Origin: Sphingobium sp.
GTDB taxonomy: Bacteria > Pseudomonadota > Alphaproteobacteria > Sphingomonadales > Sphingomonadaceae
NCBI GenBank assembly: GCA_035196065.1
Contig: CP136575.1
Coordinates: 1,331,001-1,395,000 of the forward strand
Direction: 5' to 3'
DNA: 64,000 bases
Shown: positions 1 to 8,164 of the stretch, piece by piece
How the letters are laid out: each line of letters begins with the position of its first letter
Numbering within the stretch: position 1 is the stretch's first letter
Notes under the pieces: generated by a model
Database searches by the model: none
Told to the model about the DNA's origin: nothing
Seen by the model: the letters and a program-made list of their open reading frames with translations, nothing else
Program-made: the position numbers and the translations under genes

Positions 1-33
1 GTTGAGAAACTGGAGGCCCGTTTCAATGGCTAA
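1..33 (+). CDS. rplD: 50S ribosomal protein L4, last 10 codons (partial)
   Basis: The window opens inside a reading frame of ten codons ([10 protein letters not shown]) ending in TAA at 31-33. It overlaps the ATG of the L23 gene at 26 by eight bases. In S10 operons the gene before rplW is rplD, which encodes L4 of the large subunit. The identification rests on position and on this tight overlap, because too little protein is visible for motif evidence. The rest of the gene lies upstream of the window. Confidence 0.8.
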   Translation, partial: VEKLEARFNG

Positions 34-334
34 GGATAAAGCAATCGACATCCGTCATTATGACGTGATCGTTGCGCCGCACATCACCGAGAAGGCGACG
101 CTGCTCTCTGAAAACAACGCTGTTGTTTTCAAGGTGGCTGCTGACGCGACCAAGCCGCAGATCAAGGCGGCCGTCGAGGCGCTGTTCGACGTGAAGGTCA
201 AGGGTGTGAACACCCTGGTGCAGAAGGGCAAGACCAAGCGCTGGCGCGGTAAGCCTTATGTGCGTTCAGACGTTAAAAAAGCCGTTGTGACGCTGGCCGA
301 AGGCCAGTCGATCGACGTCACCACCGGTATCTAA
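26..334 (+). CDS. rplW: 50S ribosomal protein L23
   Basis: 102 residues, the usual length for bacterial L23, which binds 23S rRNA near the peptide exit tunnel and docks trigger factor, SRP and SecY. The N-terminal block ([18 protein letters not shown]) and the lysine/arginine-rich loop around [14 protein letters not shown] are typical. An in-frame start eight codons earlier is possible, but ATG 26 gives the family N-terminus MAKDKAID and has a GGAGG-like sequence (tggagg, 11-16) upstream. It lies in the S10 operon between rplD and rplB. Confidence 0.97.
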   Translation: MAKDKAIDIRHYDVIVAPHITEKATLLSENNAVVFKVAADATKPQIKAAVEALFDVKVKGVNTLVQKGKTKRWRGKPYVRSDVKKAVVTLAEGQSIDVTTGI

Positions 335-344
335 GGGCAGGAAA

Positions 345-1181
345 ATGGCACTCAAGAGCTACAAACCAACCAGCCCGGCGCGTCGCGGCCTCGTGCTTGT
401 CGACCGTTCGAGCCTTTTCAAGGGCAAGCCCGTCAAGGCGCTGACCGAAGGCAAGAATAAGACCGGCGGACGCAACAACAAGGGTCACGTTACCTCGCGC
501 GGTATCGGCGGCGGTCACAAGCAGCGTTATCGCATCGTCGATTTCAAGCGCCGCAAATGGGACATGCCGGCGGTGGTCGAGCGTCTGGAATATGACCCCA
601 ACCGCACCGCGTTCATCGCGCTGGTGAAATATGAAGATGGCGAAGTTGCCTACATCCTCGCGCCGCAGCGCCTGAATGTCGGTGACACCATCGTCGCAGG
701 CGAAAAGACCGACGTAAAGCCGGGCAATGCGATGCTCCTGTCGCAGATGCCGGTTGGCACCATCTGTCACAATGTCGAGATGAAGCCGGGCAAGGGTGGC
801 CAGATCGCCCGTTCGGCAGGCACTTATGTGCAGCTCGTCGGTCGTGATGGCGGCAAGGTCATCGTCCGTCTGAACTCGGGCGAACAGCGCTACATTCTGG
901 GCAGCTGCATGGGCACGGTTGGCGCGGTTTCGAACCCCGACAACTCGAACCAGACGCTGGCCAAGGCAGGCCGCAACCGCTGGAAGGGCATCAAGCCGCT
1001 TACCCGCGGTGTTGCCAAGAACCCGGTCGACCACCCGCACGGCGGTGGTGAAGGCCGGACCTCGGGCGGTCGCCATCCGGTGACGCCATGGGGCAAGCCG
1101 ACCAAGGGTGCACGCACCCGTTCGAACAAATCGACTGACAAGATGATCATCCGGTCACGTCATGCGAAGAAGAAGAGGTAA
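345..1181 (+). CDS. rplB: 50S ribosomal protein L2
   Basis: 278 residues, full family length. L2 is a core 23S rRNA-binding protein needed for subunit association and peptidyl-transferase assembly. The N-terminal [15 protein letters not shown], the RNA-binding fold in the middle and the highly conserved C-terminal HPHGGGEGR near residue 230 (which includes the histidine implicated in peptidyl transfer) are all present, followed by a basic tail ending in HAKKKR. It follows rplW by 10 bases with a Shine-Dalgarno-like GGCAGG, and precedes rpsS by three bases. Confidence 0.99.
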   Translation: MALKSYKPTSPARRGLVLVDRSSLFKGKPVKALTEGKNKTGGRNNKGHVTSRGIGGGHKQRYRIVDFKRRKWDMPAVVERLEYDPNRTAFIALVKYEDGEVAYILAPQRLNVGDTIVAGEKTDVKPGNAMLLSQMPVGTICHNVEMKPGKGGQIARSAGTYVQLVGRDGGKVIVRLNSGEQRYILGSCMGTVGAVSNPDNSNQTLAKAGRNRWKGIKPLTRGVAKNPVDHPHGGGEGRTSGGRHPVTPWGKPTKGARTRSNKSTDKMIIRSRHAKKKR

Positions 1182-1184
1182 GTC

Positions 1185-1463
1185 ATGGCTCGTTCCGTCT
1201 GGAAAGGTCCGTTCGTCGACCTTTATCTGCTGAAAAAGGCAGAAACCGCACAGGATGCCGGTGCAAAGGCTGGTCCGATCAAGACCTGGTCGCGCCGCTC
1301 GACCATCCTCCCGCAATTCGTTGGCCTGACGTTCAACGTCTATAATGGCCACAAGTTCGTGCCCGTCGCTGTCAATGAAGACATGGTCGGCCACAAGCTC
1401 GGCGAATTCGCTCCCACCCGTACCTATCATGGTCACGGCGCAGACAAGAAGGGCAAACGCTAA
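1185..1463 (+). CDS. rpsS: 30S ribosomal protein S19
   Basis: 92 residues, standard length. S19 sits in the head of the small subunit with S13 and contacts 16S rRNA. The start [16 protein letters not shown], the core [22 protein letters not shown] and the C-terminal [17 protein letters not shown] are diagnostic of the family. It is translated just after rplB and its TAA shares one base with the ATG of rplV (TAATG at 1461-1465), which implies coupled translation. Confidence 0.99.
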   Translation: MARSVWKGPFVDLYLLKKAETAQDAGAKAGPIKTWSRRSTILPQFVGLTFNVYNGHKFVPVAVNEDMVGHKLGEFAPTRTYHGHGADKKGKR

Positions 1464-1843
1464 TGGGTAAGCAAGCCGCCCCCCGTCGCGTTGGCGACAA
1501 GGAAGCTTTGGCTGTCGGCACCACCATTCGTGGTTCCGCCCAGAAGCTGAACCTGGTTGCTGCGCTGATCCGTGGCCGCAAGGTCGAAGAAGCGCTCAAC
1601 ATCCTCAGCTTCTCGAAGCGTGCGATGGCTGTTGATGCGAAGAAGGTGCTGGCTTCGGCCATCGCCAATGCGGAAAACAACCACAACCTTGACGTCGACA
1701 GCCTTGTCGTTGCCGAGGCCAGTGTTGGCAAGGCGCTGACCATGAAGCGTTTCCACGCTCGTGGTCGCGGTAAGTCGACCCGCATCATCAAACCTTTCAG
1801 CCGCCTGCGCATCGTCGTTCGCGAACAGCAAGAAGAGGCATAA
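1463..1843 (+). CDS. rplV: 50S ribosomal protein L22
   Basis: 126 residues. L22 lines the peptide exit tunnel with its long beta hairpin and binds all domains of 23S rRNA. The helical core ([19 protein letters not shown], then [13 protein letters not shown]) and the hairpin region with [15 protein letters not shown], the segment where macrolide resistance mutations occur in other bacteria, are intact. It has a slightly longer N-terminus than the E. coli protein (110 aa), which is normal for alphaproteobacteria. Confidence 0.98.
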   Translation: MGKQAAPRRVGDKEALAVGTTIRGSAQKLNLVAALIRGRKVEEALNILSFSKRAMAVDAKKVLASAIANAENNHNLDVDSLVVAEASVGKALTMKRFHARGRGKSTRIIKPFSRLRIVVREQQEEA

Positions 1844-1846
1844 GTC

Positions 1847-2551
1847 ATGGGTCAGAAGAGCAATCCGATCGGCCTCCGCCTGCAGATCAACCGCACGTGG
1901 GACAGCCGCTGGTTCGCCGAAGGTGCGGACTATGGCCGCATGCTGCTGGAAGACATCAACATCCGCAAGTTCATCATGAAGACGCTGCCCCAGGCTGCGA
2001 TTTCGAAGGTGGTGATCGAGCGTCCGGCCAAGCTGTGCCGCGTTTCGATCTATGCGGCGCGCCCCGGCGTGATCATCGGCAAAAAGGGTGCCGACATTGA
2101 GAAGCTGAAGAAAGCGATCGGCAAATATACCGACGCCGACGTCAGCCTCAACATTGTCGAAATCCGCAAGCCGGAAATCGACGCCAAGCTCGTTGCCCAG
2201 GGTGTTGCAGATCAGCTGATCCGCCGTATCGCATTCCGTCGTGCCATGAAGCGCGCGGTGCAGTCGGCGCTTCGCCTCGGTGCAGAAGGCATCAAGATCA
2301 CCTGCGGTGGTCGTTTGGGCGGCGCGGAAATCGCCCGTACCGAATGGTATCGCGAAGGCCGCGTTCCGCTGCATACACTGCGTGCGAATGTCGACTATGC
2401 CGAAGCCGAAGCGCTCACCGCTTATGGCATCATCGGTATCAAGGTCTGGATCTTCAAGGGTGAAATCCTTGGCCATGATCCGATGGCGACCGATCGCTTG
2501 ATGATGGAAGCTCAGACCTCGGGCGTTCGCCCGCAGTCTGACCGCCGCTGA
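1847..2551 (+). CDS. rpsC: 30S ribosomal protein S3
   Basis: 234 residues, normal length. S3 forms part of the mRNA entry channel and carries intrinsic helicase activity together with S4 and S5. The start [20 protein letters not shown], the KH-domain segment with [15 protein letters not shown] and the C-terminal domain with [20 protein letters not shown] are plainly visible. It lies three bases after rplV and 20 bases before rplP in the S10 operon. Confidence 0.99.
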   Translation: MGQKSNPIGLRLQINRTWDSRWFAEGADYGRMLLEDINIRKFIMKTLPQAAISKVVIERPAKLCRVSIYAARPGVIIGKKGADIEKLKKAIGKYTDADVSLNIVEIRKPEIDAKLVAQGVADQLIRRIAFRRAMKRAVQSALRLGAEGIKITCGGRLGGAEIARTEWYREGRVPLHTLRANVDYAEAEALTAYGIIGIKVWIFKGEILGHDPMATDRLMMEAQTSGVRPQSDRR

Positions 2552-2571
2552 TAAGAGAATAGGCAAGCATC

Positions 2572-3009
2572 ATGTTGCAACCTAAGAAAACCAAATTCCG
2601 CAAGCAGTTCAAGGGCCGCATCTCTGGCAATGCCAAGGGTGGAACCGAACTGAACTTCGGCAGCTATGGCCTGAAGGCCCTTGAGCCGGAGCGGATCACC
2701 GCGCGTCAGATCGAAGCTGCGCGTCGTGCCATCACCCGTCACATCAAGCGTCAGGGTCGTCTCTGGATCCGCGTGTTCCCCGACGTGCCTGTATCGAAAA
2801 AGCCTGCCGAAGTTCGTCAGGGTAAAGGTAAGGGCTCGGTCGAATATTGGGCAGCCAAGGTTAAGCCTGGCCGCATCCTGTTCGAACTCGATGGCGTTCC
2901 CGGCCAGATCGCTGCCGTGGCATTCAGCCGTGCGGCAATGAAGCTGCCGATCAAGACCAAGGTCGTTGCCCGTCTGGGTGACACCTCGCACCTGGGAGCC
3001 GAAGGATGA
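2572..3009 (+). CDS. rplP: 50S ribosomal protein L16
   Basis: 145 residues. L16 helps shape the aminoacyl-tRNA and peptidyl-transferase sites. The family signature [16 protein letters not shown] at the start and the central [16 protein letters not shown] segment ([18 protein letters not shown]) plus [17 protein letters not shown] are present. The stop overlaps the ATG of rpmC by four bases (ATGA at 3006-3009). In E. coli this protein carries a hydroxylated arginine; no modifying enzyme is seen in this window. Confidence 0.99.
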   Translation: MLQPKKTKFRKQFKGRISGNAKGGTELNFGSYGLKALEPERITARQIEAARRAITRHIKRQGRLWIRVFPDVPVSKKPAEVRQGKGKGSVEYWAAKVKPGRILFELDGVPGQIAAVAFSRAAMKLPIKTKVVARLGDTSHLGAEG

Positions 3010-3215
3010 GCAAGACCGAAGACCTGCGCGTCAAGACTGACGACCAGCTCGCTGCGCAGTTGAGCGAACTGAAGCGTGAGCAGTTTAACCTGCGCTTTCA
3101 GGGTGCCACCGGCCAGCTTGAAAAGCCGGCTCGCATCCGCGAAGTGCGCCGCGACATCGCGCGTATCAAAACCCTGCAGGGCGAGCGTTCCAACGCTGCC
3201 AAGCAATCGGCATAA
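3006..3215 (+). CDS. rpmC: 50S ribosomal protein L29
   Basis: 69 residues of a mostly helical protein; the core [21 protein letters not shown] and [15 protein letters not shown] motifs match L29, which sits at the exit tunnel beside L23. The start overlaps the rplP stop by four bases, so translation is probably coupled. It is followed by a strong Shine-Dalgarno sequence (aaggaggc at 3213-3220) that serves rpsQ. Confidence 0.98.
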   Translation: MSKTEDLRVKTDDQLAAQLSELKREQFNLRFQGATGQLEKPARIREVRRDIARIKTLQGERSNAAKQSA

Positions 3216-3229
3216 GGAGGCAACAACCG

Positions 3230-3502
3230 ATGCCTAAACGTATTCTTACCGGCACTGTGGTGTCCGACAAGAACGACAAGACGGTCGTTGTGCTCGTCGA
3301 GCGCAAGGTGAAGCACCCGCTTTACGGCAAGATCATCCGTCGTTCGAAGAAATATCATGCGCATGACGAGTCGAACTCGGCTGTTGCGGGTGAAGTGGTT
3401 CGCATTCAGGAATGCGCGCCTATTTCGAAGAACAAGACCTGGAAGCTGGTTGAGCGGGTTACCGCTGCTGCCACTCCGGCTGCTGAACTCGCGGAAGGTT
3501 AA
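3230..3502 (+). CDS. rpsQ: 30S ribosomal protein S17
   Basis: 90 residues. S17 is a primary 16S rRNA-binding protein with an OB fold. The visible signatures are [21 protein letters not shown] at the start and [19 protein letters not shown], then [19 protein letters not shown] in the second half. The short Ala/Thr-rich tail is a common alphaproteobacterial extension. A strong ribosome binding site lies about ten bases upstream. It is the last gene of the classical S10 block. Confidence 0.98.
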   Translation: MPKRILTGTVVSDKNDKTVVVLVERKVKHPLYGKIIRRSKKYHAHDESNSAVAGEVVRIQECAPISKNKTWKLVERVTAAATPAAELAEG

Positions 3503-3505
3503 GCC

Positions 3506-3874
3506 ATGATCCAGATGCAATCCAATCTCGATGTGGCTGACAACAGCGGCGCCAAGCGCGTCCAGTGCATCAAGGTTCTCGGCGGTTCCAAGCGTCGTAC
3601 TGCTGGCGTTGGCGACATCATCGTGGTGTCGATCAAGGAAGCCCAGCCGCGCGGCAAGGTGAAGAAGGGCGACGTCCACAAGGCCGTCATCGTTCGCACC
3701 CGCAAGGACATCCGTCGCGCCGATGGTTCGGTCATCCGTTTCGATACCAATGCTGCCGTTCTGATCGGTAACAACAAGGAACCGATCGGTACGCGTATCT
3801 TTGGCCCCGTTGTTCGTGAACTGCGTGCCAAGAACCACATGAAAATCATCAGCTTGGCACCGGAGGTGCTGTAA
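3506..3874 (+). CDS. rplN: 50S ribosomal protein L14
   Basis: 122 residues, the invariant family length. L14 binds 23S rRNA at the subunit interface (bridge B8), the site where silencing factor RsfS binds in other bacteria. [20 protein letters not shown], the [15 protein letters not shown] segment and the C-terminal [10 protein letters not shown] are all typical. It is the first gene of the spc block but is separated from rpsQ by only three bases, so the S10 and spc blocks are probably co-transcribed here. Confidence 0.99.
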   Translation: MIQMQSNLDVADNSGAKRVQCIKVLGGSKRRTAGVGDIIVVSIKEAQPRGKVKKGDVHKAVIVRTRKDIRRADGSVIRFDTNAAVLIGNNKEPIGTRIFGPVVRELRAKNHMKIISLAPEVL

Positions 3875-3876
3875 TC

Positions 3877-4200
3877 ATGGCTATGGCAAAGATCAAAAAG
3901 GGTGACACGGTTGTCGTGCTCGCCGGCAAGGACAAGGGCAAGACTGGCGAAGTCACCCGCGTCGACCCCAAGGCGTCGAAAGTCGTCGTCGCGGGCGTCA
4001 ATGTTGCCGTGCGTCATCGCAAGCCGACCCAGGCTAACCCGCAGGGCGGCCTCGACCGGTTCGAAGCTCCGCTGCACGTCTCGAACGTAGCGCTTGCCGA
4101 CCCCAAGTCGGGCAAGGCGACCCGCGTTCGTATTGAAACCGGCACCGACGGCAAGAAGGTTCGCGTCGCCGTGAAGTCCGGGGAGAAGATCGATGGCTGA
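3877..4200 (+). CDS. rplX: 50S ribosomal protein L24
   Basis: 107 residues. L24 initiates large-subunit assembly and carries an N-terminal KOW motif, seen here as [21 protein letters not shown] from about residue 6. The segment [18 protein letters not shown] is the conserved RNA contact region. Two in-frame ATGs (3877 and 3883) are possible; a GGAGGTG at 3862-3868 suits either. Its stop overlaps the rplE start by eight bases. Confidence 0.97.
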   Translation: MAMAKIKKGDTVVVLAGKDKGKTGEVTRVDPKASKVVVAGVNVAVRHRKPTQANPQGGLDRFEAPLHVSNVALADPKSGKATRVRIETGTDGKKVRVAVKSGEKIDG

Positions 4201-4774
4201 CAAATATACGCCGCGCCTTAAGCAGCGTTATGAAGAGGTGATCGCTGCGGCGATGACCGAGAAATTCGGCTACGCCAATCGCTTGGCAGTGCCGAAGATC
4301 GAAAAGATCACGCTCAACATGGGTGTGGGCGAGGGTTCGCAAGACAAGAAGAAGGTTACGACCGCACTTGAGGAAATGAAGCTGATCGCTGGCCAGCAGC
4401 CGGTTGTCACGCGTGCCCGCAAGTCGATCGCCGGCTTCAAGCTGCGCGAAGGCATGCCGATCGGTGTCAAGGTGACACTGCGCGGCGCCCGCATGTATGA
4501 ATTTCTGGATCGTCTCGTCACGATCGCGATGCCCCGCATCCGCGACTTCCGTGGCCTGAACCCGAACAGCTTTGACGGCCGTGGCAACTTCGCCATGGGT
4601 CTGAAAGAGCAGATCATCTTTCCGGAAATCAGCTATGACGCAATCGATACCGTCCGCGGTATGGATGTCATCGTAACCACCACCGCCAACAGCGACGACG
4701 AAGCCCGTGAGCTTCTCCGCCTGTTCGGCTTCCCCTTCCCGCAAGAACAAGCAGAGGAAAAGGAAGCGGCATAA
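4193..4774 (+). CDS. rplE: 50S ribosomal protein L5
   Basis: 193 residues, slightly longer than E. coli L5 (179 aa) because of an acidic C-terminal tail ([14 protein letters not shown] followed by [10 protein letters not shown]). L5 binds 5S rRNA in the central protuberance and contacts S13 across the subunit bridge. The conserved [11 protein letters not shown], the [20 protein letters not shown] segment and the [18 protein letters not shown] motif are present. Its first bases lie inside the end of rplX. Confidence 0.98.
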   Translation: MADKYTPRLKQRYEEVIAAAMTEKFGYANRLAVPKIEKITLNMGVGEGSQDKKKVTTALEEMKLIAGQQPVVTRARKSIAGFKLREGMPIGVKVTLRGARMYEFLDRLVTIAMPRIRDFRGLNPNSFDGRGNFAMGLKEQIIFPEISYDAIDTVRGMDVIVTTTANSDDEARELLRLFGFPFPQEQAEEKEAA

Positions 4775-4818
4775 TGTCCGCTTTCGCCCTCTTGTCAGAA
4801 AGGACGAGAACTTAAGTC

Positions 4819-5124
4819 ATGGCGAAACTGAGTTCCATTAATAAGAATGAGCGTCGCAAGAAGCTCGTCAAGAAATATGCAGGGCAATATGCCCGGCTGA
4901 AGGCAATTGCCAATGACGAGTCGAAAGACGACAGCGAGCGCCTGATCGCGCGCCTGAAACTGGCCGAGATCCCGCGCAACGGAAACCCGACCCGCGTTCG
5001 CAATCGTTGCGAAACCACGGGCCGCCCCCGCGCTTATTACCGCAAATTCCGGCTCTGCCGTATCCAGTTGCGCGATCTGGCCAATAAGGGCCTGATCCCC
5101 GGCGTGACGAAATCGAGCTGGTAA
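4819..5124 (+). CDS. rpsN: 30S ribosomal protein S14 (zinc-free type)
   Basis: 101 residues, the long C-minus form of S14 that lacks the two CxxC zinc motifs of the short form; only isolated cysteines occur in [10 protein letters not shown] and RLCRIQLR. S14 sits in the 30S head near S3 and S10. The C-terminal [19 protein letters not shown] and [11 protein letters not shown] are diagnostic. A 44-base gap separates it from rplE, and an AGGACGAG-like sequence lies upstream of the ATG. Confidence 0.98.
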   Translation: MAKLSSINKNERRKKLVKKYAGQYARLKAIANDESKDDSERLIARLKLAEIPRNGNPTRVRNRCETTGRPRAYYRKFRLCRIQLRDLANKGLIPGVTKSSW

Positions 5125-5136
5125 GGGATAGAGAAA

Positions 5137-5532
5137 ATGGCATTGACCGATCCTTTGGGTGATATGCTCACCCGTATCCGCAACGGCCAGCGCGCGAAGA
5201 AAGACTCTGTCGTTTCGCCCGCTTCGAAGTTGCGTACCCGCGTCCTCGACGTGTTGCAGCGCGAAGGCTACATCCGTGGCTATAGCGAAGAAGATCTGGG
5301 CGCCCACAAGGGCCTGCGCATCGAACTGAAATATTTCGAGGGCCAGCCCGCGATCCAGCATGTTGCCCGCGTTTCAAAGCCGGGGCGCCGTGTCTATTCG
5401 GGCAGCTCGGAACTTCCGATCGTCCGCAACGGTCTCGGTATCACCATCGTTTCGACCCCTAAGGGCGTGCTTTCGGATGCCGAAGCGCGCGCACAGAATG
5501 TGGGCGGCGAAATCCTGGCGGAGGTGTTCTAA
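5137..5532 (+). CDS. rpsH: 30S ribosomal protein S8
   Basis: 131 residues. S8 binds 16S rRNA helix 21, and in E. coli it represses the spc operon by binding its mRNA near rplE; whether that holds here was not tested. [18 protein letters not shown] at the start, [17 protein letters not shown] and the C-terminal [20 protein letters not shown] with GGEILAEVF are family signatures. The stop and the next start share a base (TAATG, 5530-5534). Confidence 0.99.
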   Translation: MALTDPLGDMLTRIRNGQRAKKDSVVSPASKLRTRVLDVLQREGYIRGYSEEDLGAHKGLRIELKYFEGQPAIQHVARVSKPGRRVYSGSSELPIVRNGLGITIVSTPKGVLSDAEARAQNVGGEILAEVF

Positions 5533-6065
5533 TGAGCCGCATTGGTAAGAAACCCGTTGCCATTCCTGCTGGCGTAACTGCCAGCACGGCTGATGGCGTG
5601 CTTTCGGTGAAGGGCCCCAAGGGCCAACTCACCATGCCGATGAGCGACCTGATCTCTTATGAGATCAAGGACGAGGGCGTGTCGGTGCAGCCTGCTAACA
5701 AGAGCAAGGAAGCACGTGCATTCTGGGGCATGCAGCGTACGCTGGTGCAGAACCTGGTGACCGGCGTGACCGAAGGCTTCACAAAGGTCCTCGAAATCAC
5801 CGGCGTCGGCTATCGCGCGACGGCTCAGGGTGCGACCCTGAAGCTGCAGCTTGGCTACAGCCATGATGTGAACTTCGACGTTCCGGAAGGCATCGAAATC
5901 AAGACTCCCGATAACACCACGGTGGAAATCACGGGAATCGACAAGCAGAAGGTTGGGCAGGTTGCTGCCGAAATCCGCCGCTGGAGGAAGCCGGAGCCTT
6001 ATAAGGGCAAGGGCATCAAATATCGCGGCGAATATATCTTCCGCAAAGAAGGGAAGAAGAAATAA
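5532..6065 (+). CDS. rplF: 50S ribosomal protein L6
   Basis: 177 residues, family length. L6 lies near the GTPase-associated centre and the sarcin-ricin loop. [26 protein letters not shown] and the C-terminal signature [20 protein letters not shown] are present. The frame begins at the last base of the rpsH stop, which implies coupled translation, and rplR starts three bases after its end. Confidence 0.99.
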   Translation: MSRIGKKPVAIPAGVTASTADGVLSVKGPKGQLTMPMSDLISYEIKDEGVSVQPANKSKEARAFWGMQRTLVQNLVTGVTEGFTKVLEITGVGYRATAQGATLKLQLGYSHDVNFDVPEGIEIKTPDNTTVEITGIDKQKVGQVAAEIRRWRKPEPYKGKGIKYRGEYIFRKEGKKK

Positions 6066-6068
6066 GCC

Positions 6069-6422
6069 ATGCCGAAACTGTCTCTCTTTGAAAAGCGCCG
6101 TCAGCGCGTTCGTTCGAAACTGCGTGCGCAGGTTGCCGGACGTCCCCGTTTGTCGGTGCACCGCACTGGCCGTCACATCTACGCCCAGGTCATTGACGAC
6201 GCGAAAGGTGTTACGCTGGCTTCGGCTTCCACCAACGACAAGAGTGCCAAGGCAACGACTGGCGCGACTGCGGCTGCTGCAGCCGAAGTCGGCAAGCGCG
6301 TCGCTGAAGCTGCGAAGAAGGCCGGCGTCACCAGCGTCGTGTTCGATCGCGGCGGTTTCCTCTTCCATGGCCGCGTGAAGGCGCTGGCCGATGCTGCCCG
6401 TGAAGGCGGGCTGGAGTTCTGA
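6069..6422 (+). CDS. rplR: 50S ribosomal protein L18
   Basis: 117 residues. L18 binds 5S rRNA with L5 and L25. The basic N-terminal tail ([21 protein letters not shown]), the [18 protein letters not shown] strand region and the C-terminal [26 protein letters not shown] are characteristic. Its TGA at 6420-6422 overlaps the ATG of rpsE (TGATG, followed by a second in-frame ATG). Confidence 0.98.
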   Translation: MPKLSLFEKRRQRVRSKLRAQVAGRPRLSVHRTGRHIYAQVIDDAKGVTLASASTNDKSAKATTGATAAAAAEVGKRVAEAAKKAGVTSVVFDRGGFLFHGRVKALADAAREGGLEF

Positions 6423-7114
6423 TGATGGCTGACGAAAACAACACAAGCGAAGAAGTCGTCGCCGTTGACGCAAGCGGTGCTGCACCCGAGGGTGAAGCAC
6501 GCCGTGGCCGCGGTGGTCGTGGGCGCGGTGAAGGTGGTGGCCGTGGCCGCCGCGAAGACCGCAAGCCGCGCGAAGAAAAAGAAGATGATGGCACGATCGA
6601 AAAGCTCGTCCACATCAACCGCGTTTCGAAGACTGTAAAGGGCGGTAAGCGCTTCGGTTTTGCAGCACTCGTCGTTGTCGGCGATGGTCAGGGCCGTGTC
6701 GGCTTTGGTCATGGTAAGGCTCGCGAAGTGCCTGAAGCGATCAACAAGGCAACTGCCGCTGCCAAGAAGAAAATGGTCCGCGTTCCGTTGAAGGACGGCC
6801 GCACCCTGCACCATGATGGCACTGGCCGTTTTGGCGCTGGCAAGGTCTATGTCCGCTCGGCTCCTGCCGGTACCGGCATCATCGCCGGTGGTCCGATGCG
6901 CGCCGTGTTCGAAAGCCTTGGCGTTGCAGACGTGGTGACCAAGTCGATCGGTACATCGAACCCCTACAACATGATCCGCGCTACCTTTGCGGCTCTGGTC
7001 GATCAGACCAGCCCGAAATCGGTGGCGCAGCGTCGCGGCAAGAAAATCGCCGACCTTCTGGGTCGCGGTGGCAGCAAGACTGCCGAAGCCGACGCCGAAG
7101 CGATTGCGGAGTAA
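6422..7114 (+). CDS. rpsE: 30S ribosomal protein S5 with RG-rich N-terminal extension
   Basis: 230 residues against about 166 in E. coli. The conserved S5 body begins near residue 60 ([19 protein letters not shown]) and runs through the double-stranded RNA-binding fold ([21 protein letters not shown]) to the C-terminal lobe ([18 protein letters not shown]). The extra length is an acidic start and then a run of Arg/Gly-rich residues at about 20-50 ([20 protein letters not shown]), predicted to be disordered. Extensions of this type are seen in sphingomonads. S5 acts in decoding accuracy at the mRNA entry side. Two starts, 6422 and 6425, are equally likely. Confidence 0.97.
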   Translation: MMADENNTSEEVVAVDASGAAPEGEARRGRGGRGRGEGGGRGRREDRKPREEKEDDGTIEKLVHINRVSKTVKGGKRFGFAALVVVGDGQGRVGFGHGKAREVPEAINKATAAAKKKMVRVPLKDGRTLHHDGTGRFGAGKVYVRSAPAGTGIIAGGPMRAVFESLGVADVVTKSIGTSNPYNMIRATFAALVDQTSPKSVAQRRGKKIADLLGRGGSKTAEADAEAIAE

Positions 7115-7120
7115 GCGATA

Positions 7121-7297
7121 ATGGCAAAGATCAAAATCAAGCAGACCGGTTCGCCGATCCGCCGCCCCGCCGTTCAGCGCAAGACGCTGCAGGGCCTGGG
7201 CCTCGACAAGATGCACAAGGTGGTCGAACTGGAAGACACCCCCGAAGTGCGCGGCATGATCCGCACTGTGCGGCACATGGTTGAGGTTGTCGGCTAA
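7121..7297 (+). CDS. rpmD: 50S ribosomal protein L30
   Basis: A short frame of 58 residues between rpsE and rplO, exactly where L30 belongs in the spc operon. It reads [19 protein letters not shown] at the start, then [19 protein letters not shown] and [15 protein letters not shown], the usual L30 pattern. L30 is a small peripheral 23S rRNA-binding protein present in many but not all bacteria. The ATG lies six bases after the rpsE stop. It is followed by a palindrome-rich gap rather than directly by rplO. Confidence 0.97.
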   Translation: MAKIKIKQTGSPIRRPAVQRKTLQGLGLDKMHKVVELEDTPEVRGMIRTVRHMVEVVG

Positions 7298-7304
7298 TAG
7301 ATAG

Positions 7305-7450
7305 CCCCTCTCCCGCCTGCGGGAGAGGATTAGGAAGGCTTGCCAATTTGCTGGCTAGCTGGACTTGGAGGGGGTATATGCCCTCTCCGTTGCGACTAGG
7401 TGTTGCTTTACCAACCCTAGTCTCATTGCCTCTCCCGGTCGCGGGAGAGG
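7305..7450. repeat. Compound palindromic element between rpmD and rplO
   Basis: The 184-base gap between rpmD and rplO holds two GC-rich hairpins of the same family: CCTCTCCCGC paired with GCGGGAGAGG at 7307-7328 (10 perfect pairs, two-base loop) and CCTCTCCCG with CGGGAGAGG at 7429-7450. Between them lies a third stem, GACTAGG (7394-7400) with CCTAGTC (7416-7422). The same core recurs at several other sites in the window. It has no run of T after the stems, so it does not look like a standard terminator, although it could weaken or process the spc transcript. Confidence 0.7.
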
Positions 7451-7481
7451 GCGCGAAACAAAGCGAAAGCGAGTGCAAGAC

Positions 7482-7997
7482 ATGAAACTGAACGATATCC
7501 GTGATAATGAAGGCGCACGTCACCGCAAGATGCGGGTCGGGCGCGGCATCGGCTCTGGCAAGGGCAAGACCGCAGGACGCGGCCAAAAGGGTGCGAAATC
7601 GCGCTCGGGCGTGTCGATCAACGGCTTTGAAGGTGGTCAGATGCCCCTTCACATGCGCATTCCGAAGCGTGGCTTCAACAACATCTTCGCCAAGGATTAC
7701 GCCGAAGTGAATCTGGGCATGATCCAGAAGTTCATCGACGCAAAGAAACTGGACGCTGGTGCAACCATCGACCATGCGGCCCTCAAGGCTGCCGGTCTCG
7801 CCCGTGGCGGCAAGGATGGCGTTCGCCTTCTTGCCAAGGGTTCGTTGACCGCGAAAGTGACGCTTTCGGTTGCCGGTGCATCGAAGGCAGCCATCGAAGC
7901 AGTCGAGAAAGCTGGCGGTAAGGTTGACGTGCTGGTCGTCAAGCCGGCAGCTGAAAAGGCCGCCGAGAAAAAGGGTAGCGCCAAAAAGGCAAAGTGA
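7482..7997 (+). CDS. rplO: 50S ribosomal protein L15
   Basis: 171 residues from ATG 7482; longer frames upstream would translate the palindromic gap and are rejected. L15 is a late-assembly 23S rRNA-binding protein. [20 protein letters not shown], the glycine-rich [20 protein letters not shown] tail that threads into the subunit, and [20 protein letters not shown] are diagnostic. The C-terminus is Ala/Lys-rich ([14 protein letters not shown]), longer than in E. coli (144 aa). It is followed by a 167-base gap and secY. Confidence 0.98.
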   Translation: MKLNDIRDNEGARHRKMRVGRGIGSGKGKTAGRGQKGAKSRSGVSINGFEGGQMPLHMRIPKRGFNNIFAKDYAEVNLGMIQKFIDAKKLDAGATIDHAALKAAGLARGGKDGVRLLAKGSLTAKVTLSVAGASKAAIEAVEKAGGKVDVLVVKPAAEKAAEKKGSAKKAK

Positions 7998-8024
7998 CAA
8001 AGGCCGAAAGGCACTTGTCGAACC

Positions 8025-8073
8025 GGCCCCGCGGTCCAATATTGGCTTTCGGCCGATATGGGCCAGCGGGGCT
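8025..8073 (+). promoter_or_regulatory. Inverted repeats in the rplO-secY gap (possible secY leader structure)
   Basis: The 167-base gap between rplO and secY contains a 7-bp stem, GCCCCGC (8026-8032) with GCGGGGC (8066-8072), enclosing the perfect palindrome CCAATATTGG (8037-8046). CTTGTCG occurs on both flanks. No T run follows, so it is unlikely to be a terminator. It could be a leader structure or processing site upstream of secY. Nothing else recognisable lies in this gap. Confidence 0.3.
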
Positions 8074-8164
8074 TGTCGTTTCAGGATGAGCTGAAAAATT
8101 CGGGGTAGATTGCACGGGCGCTTATCGCTAGCGCAGCAATCGGGATTTAAGGGAAAGACACCTC

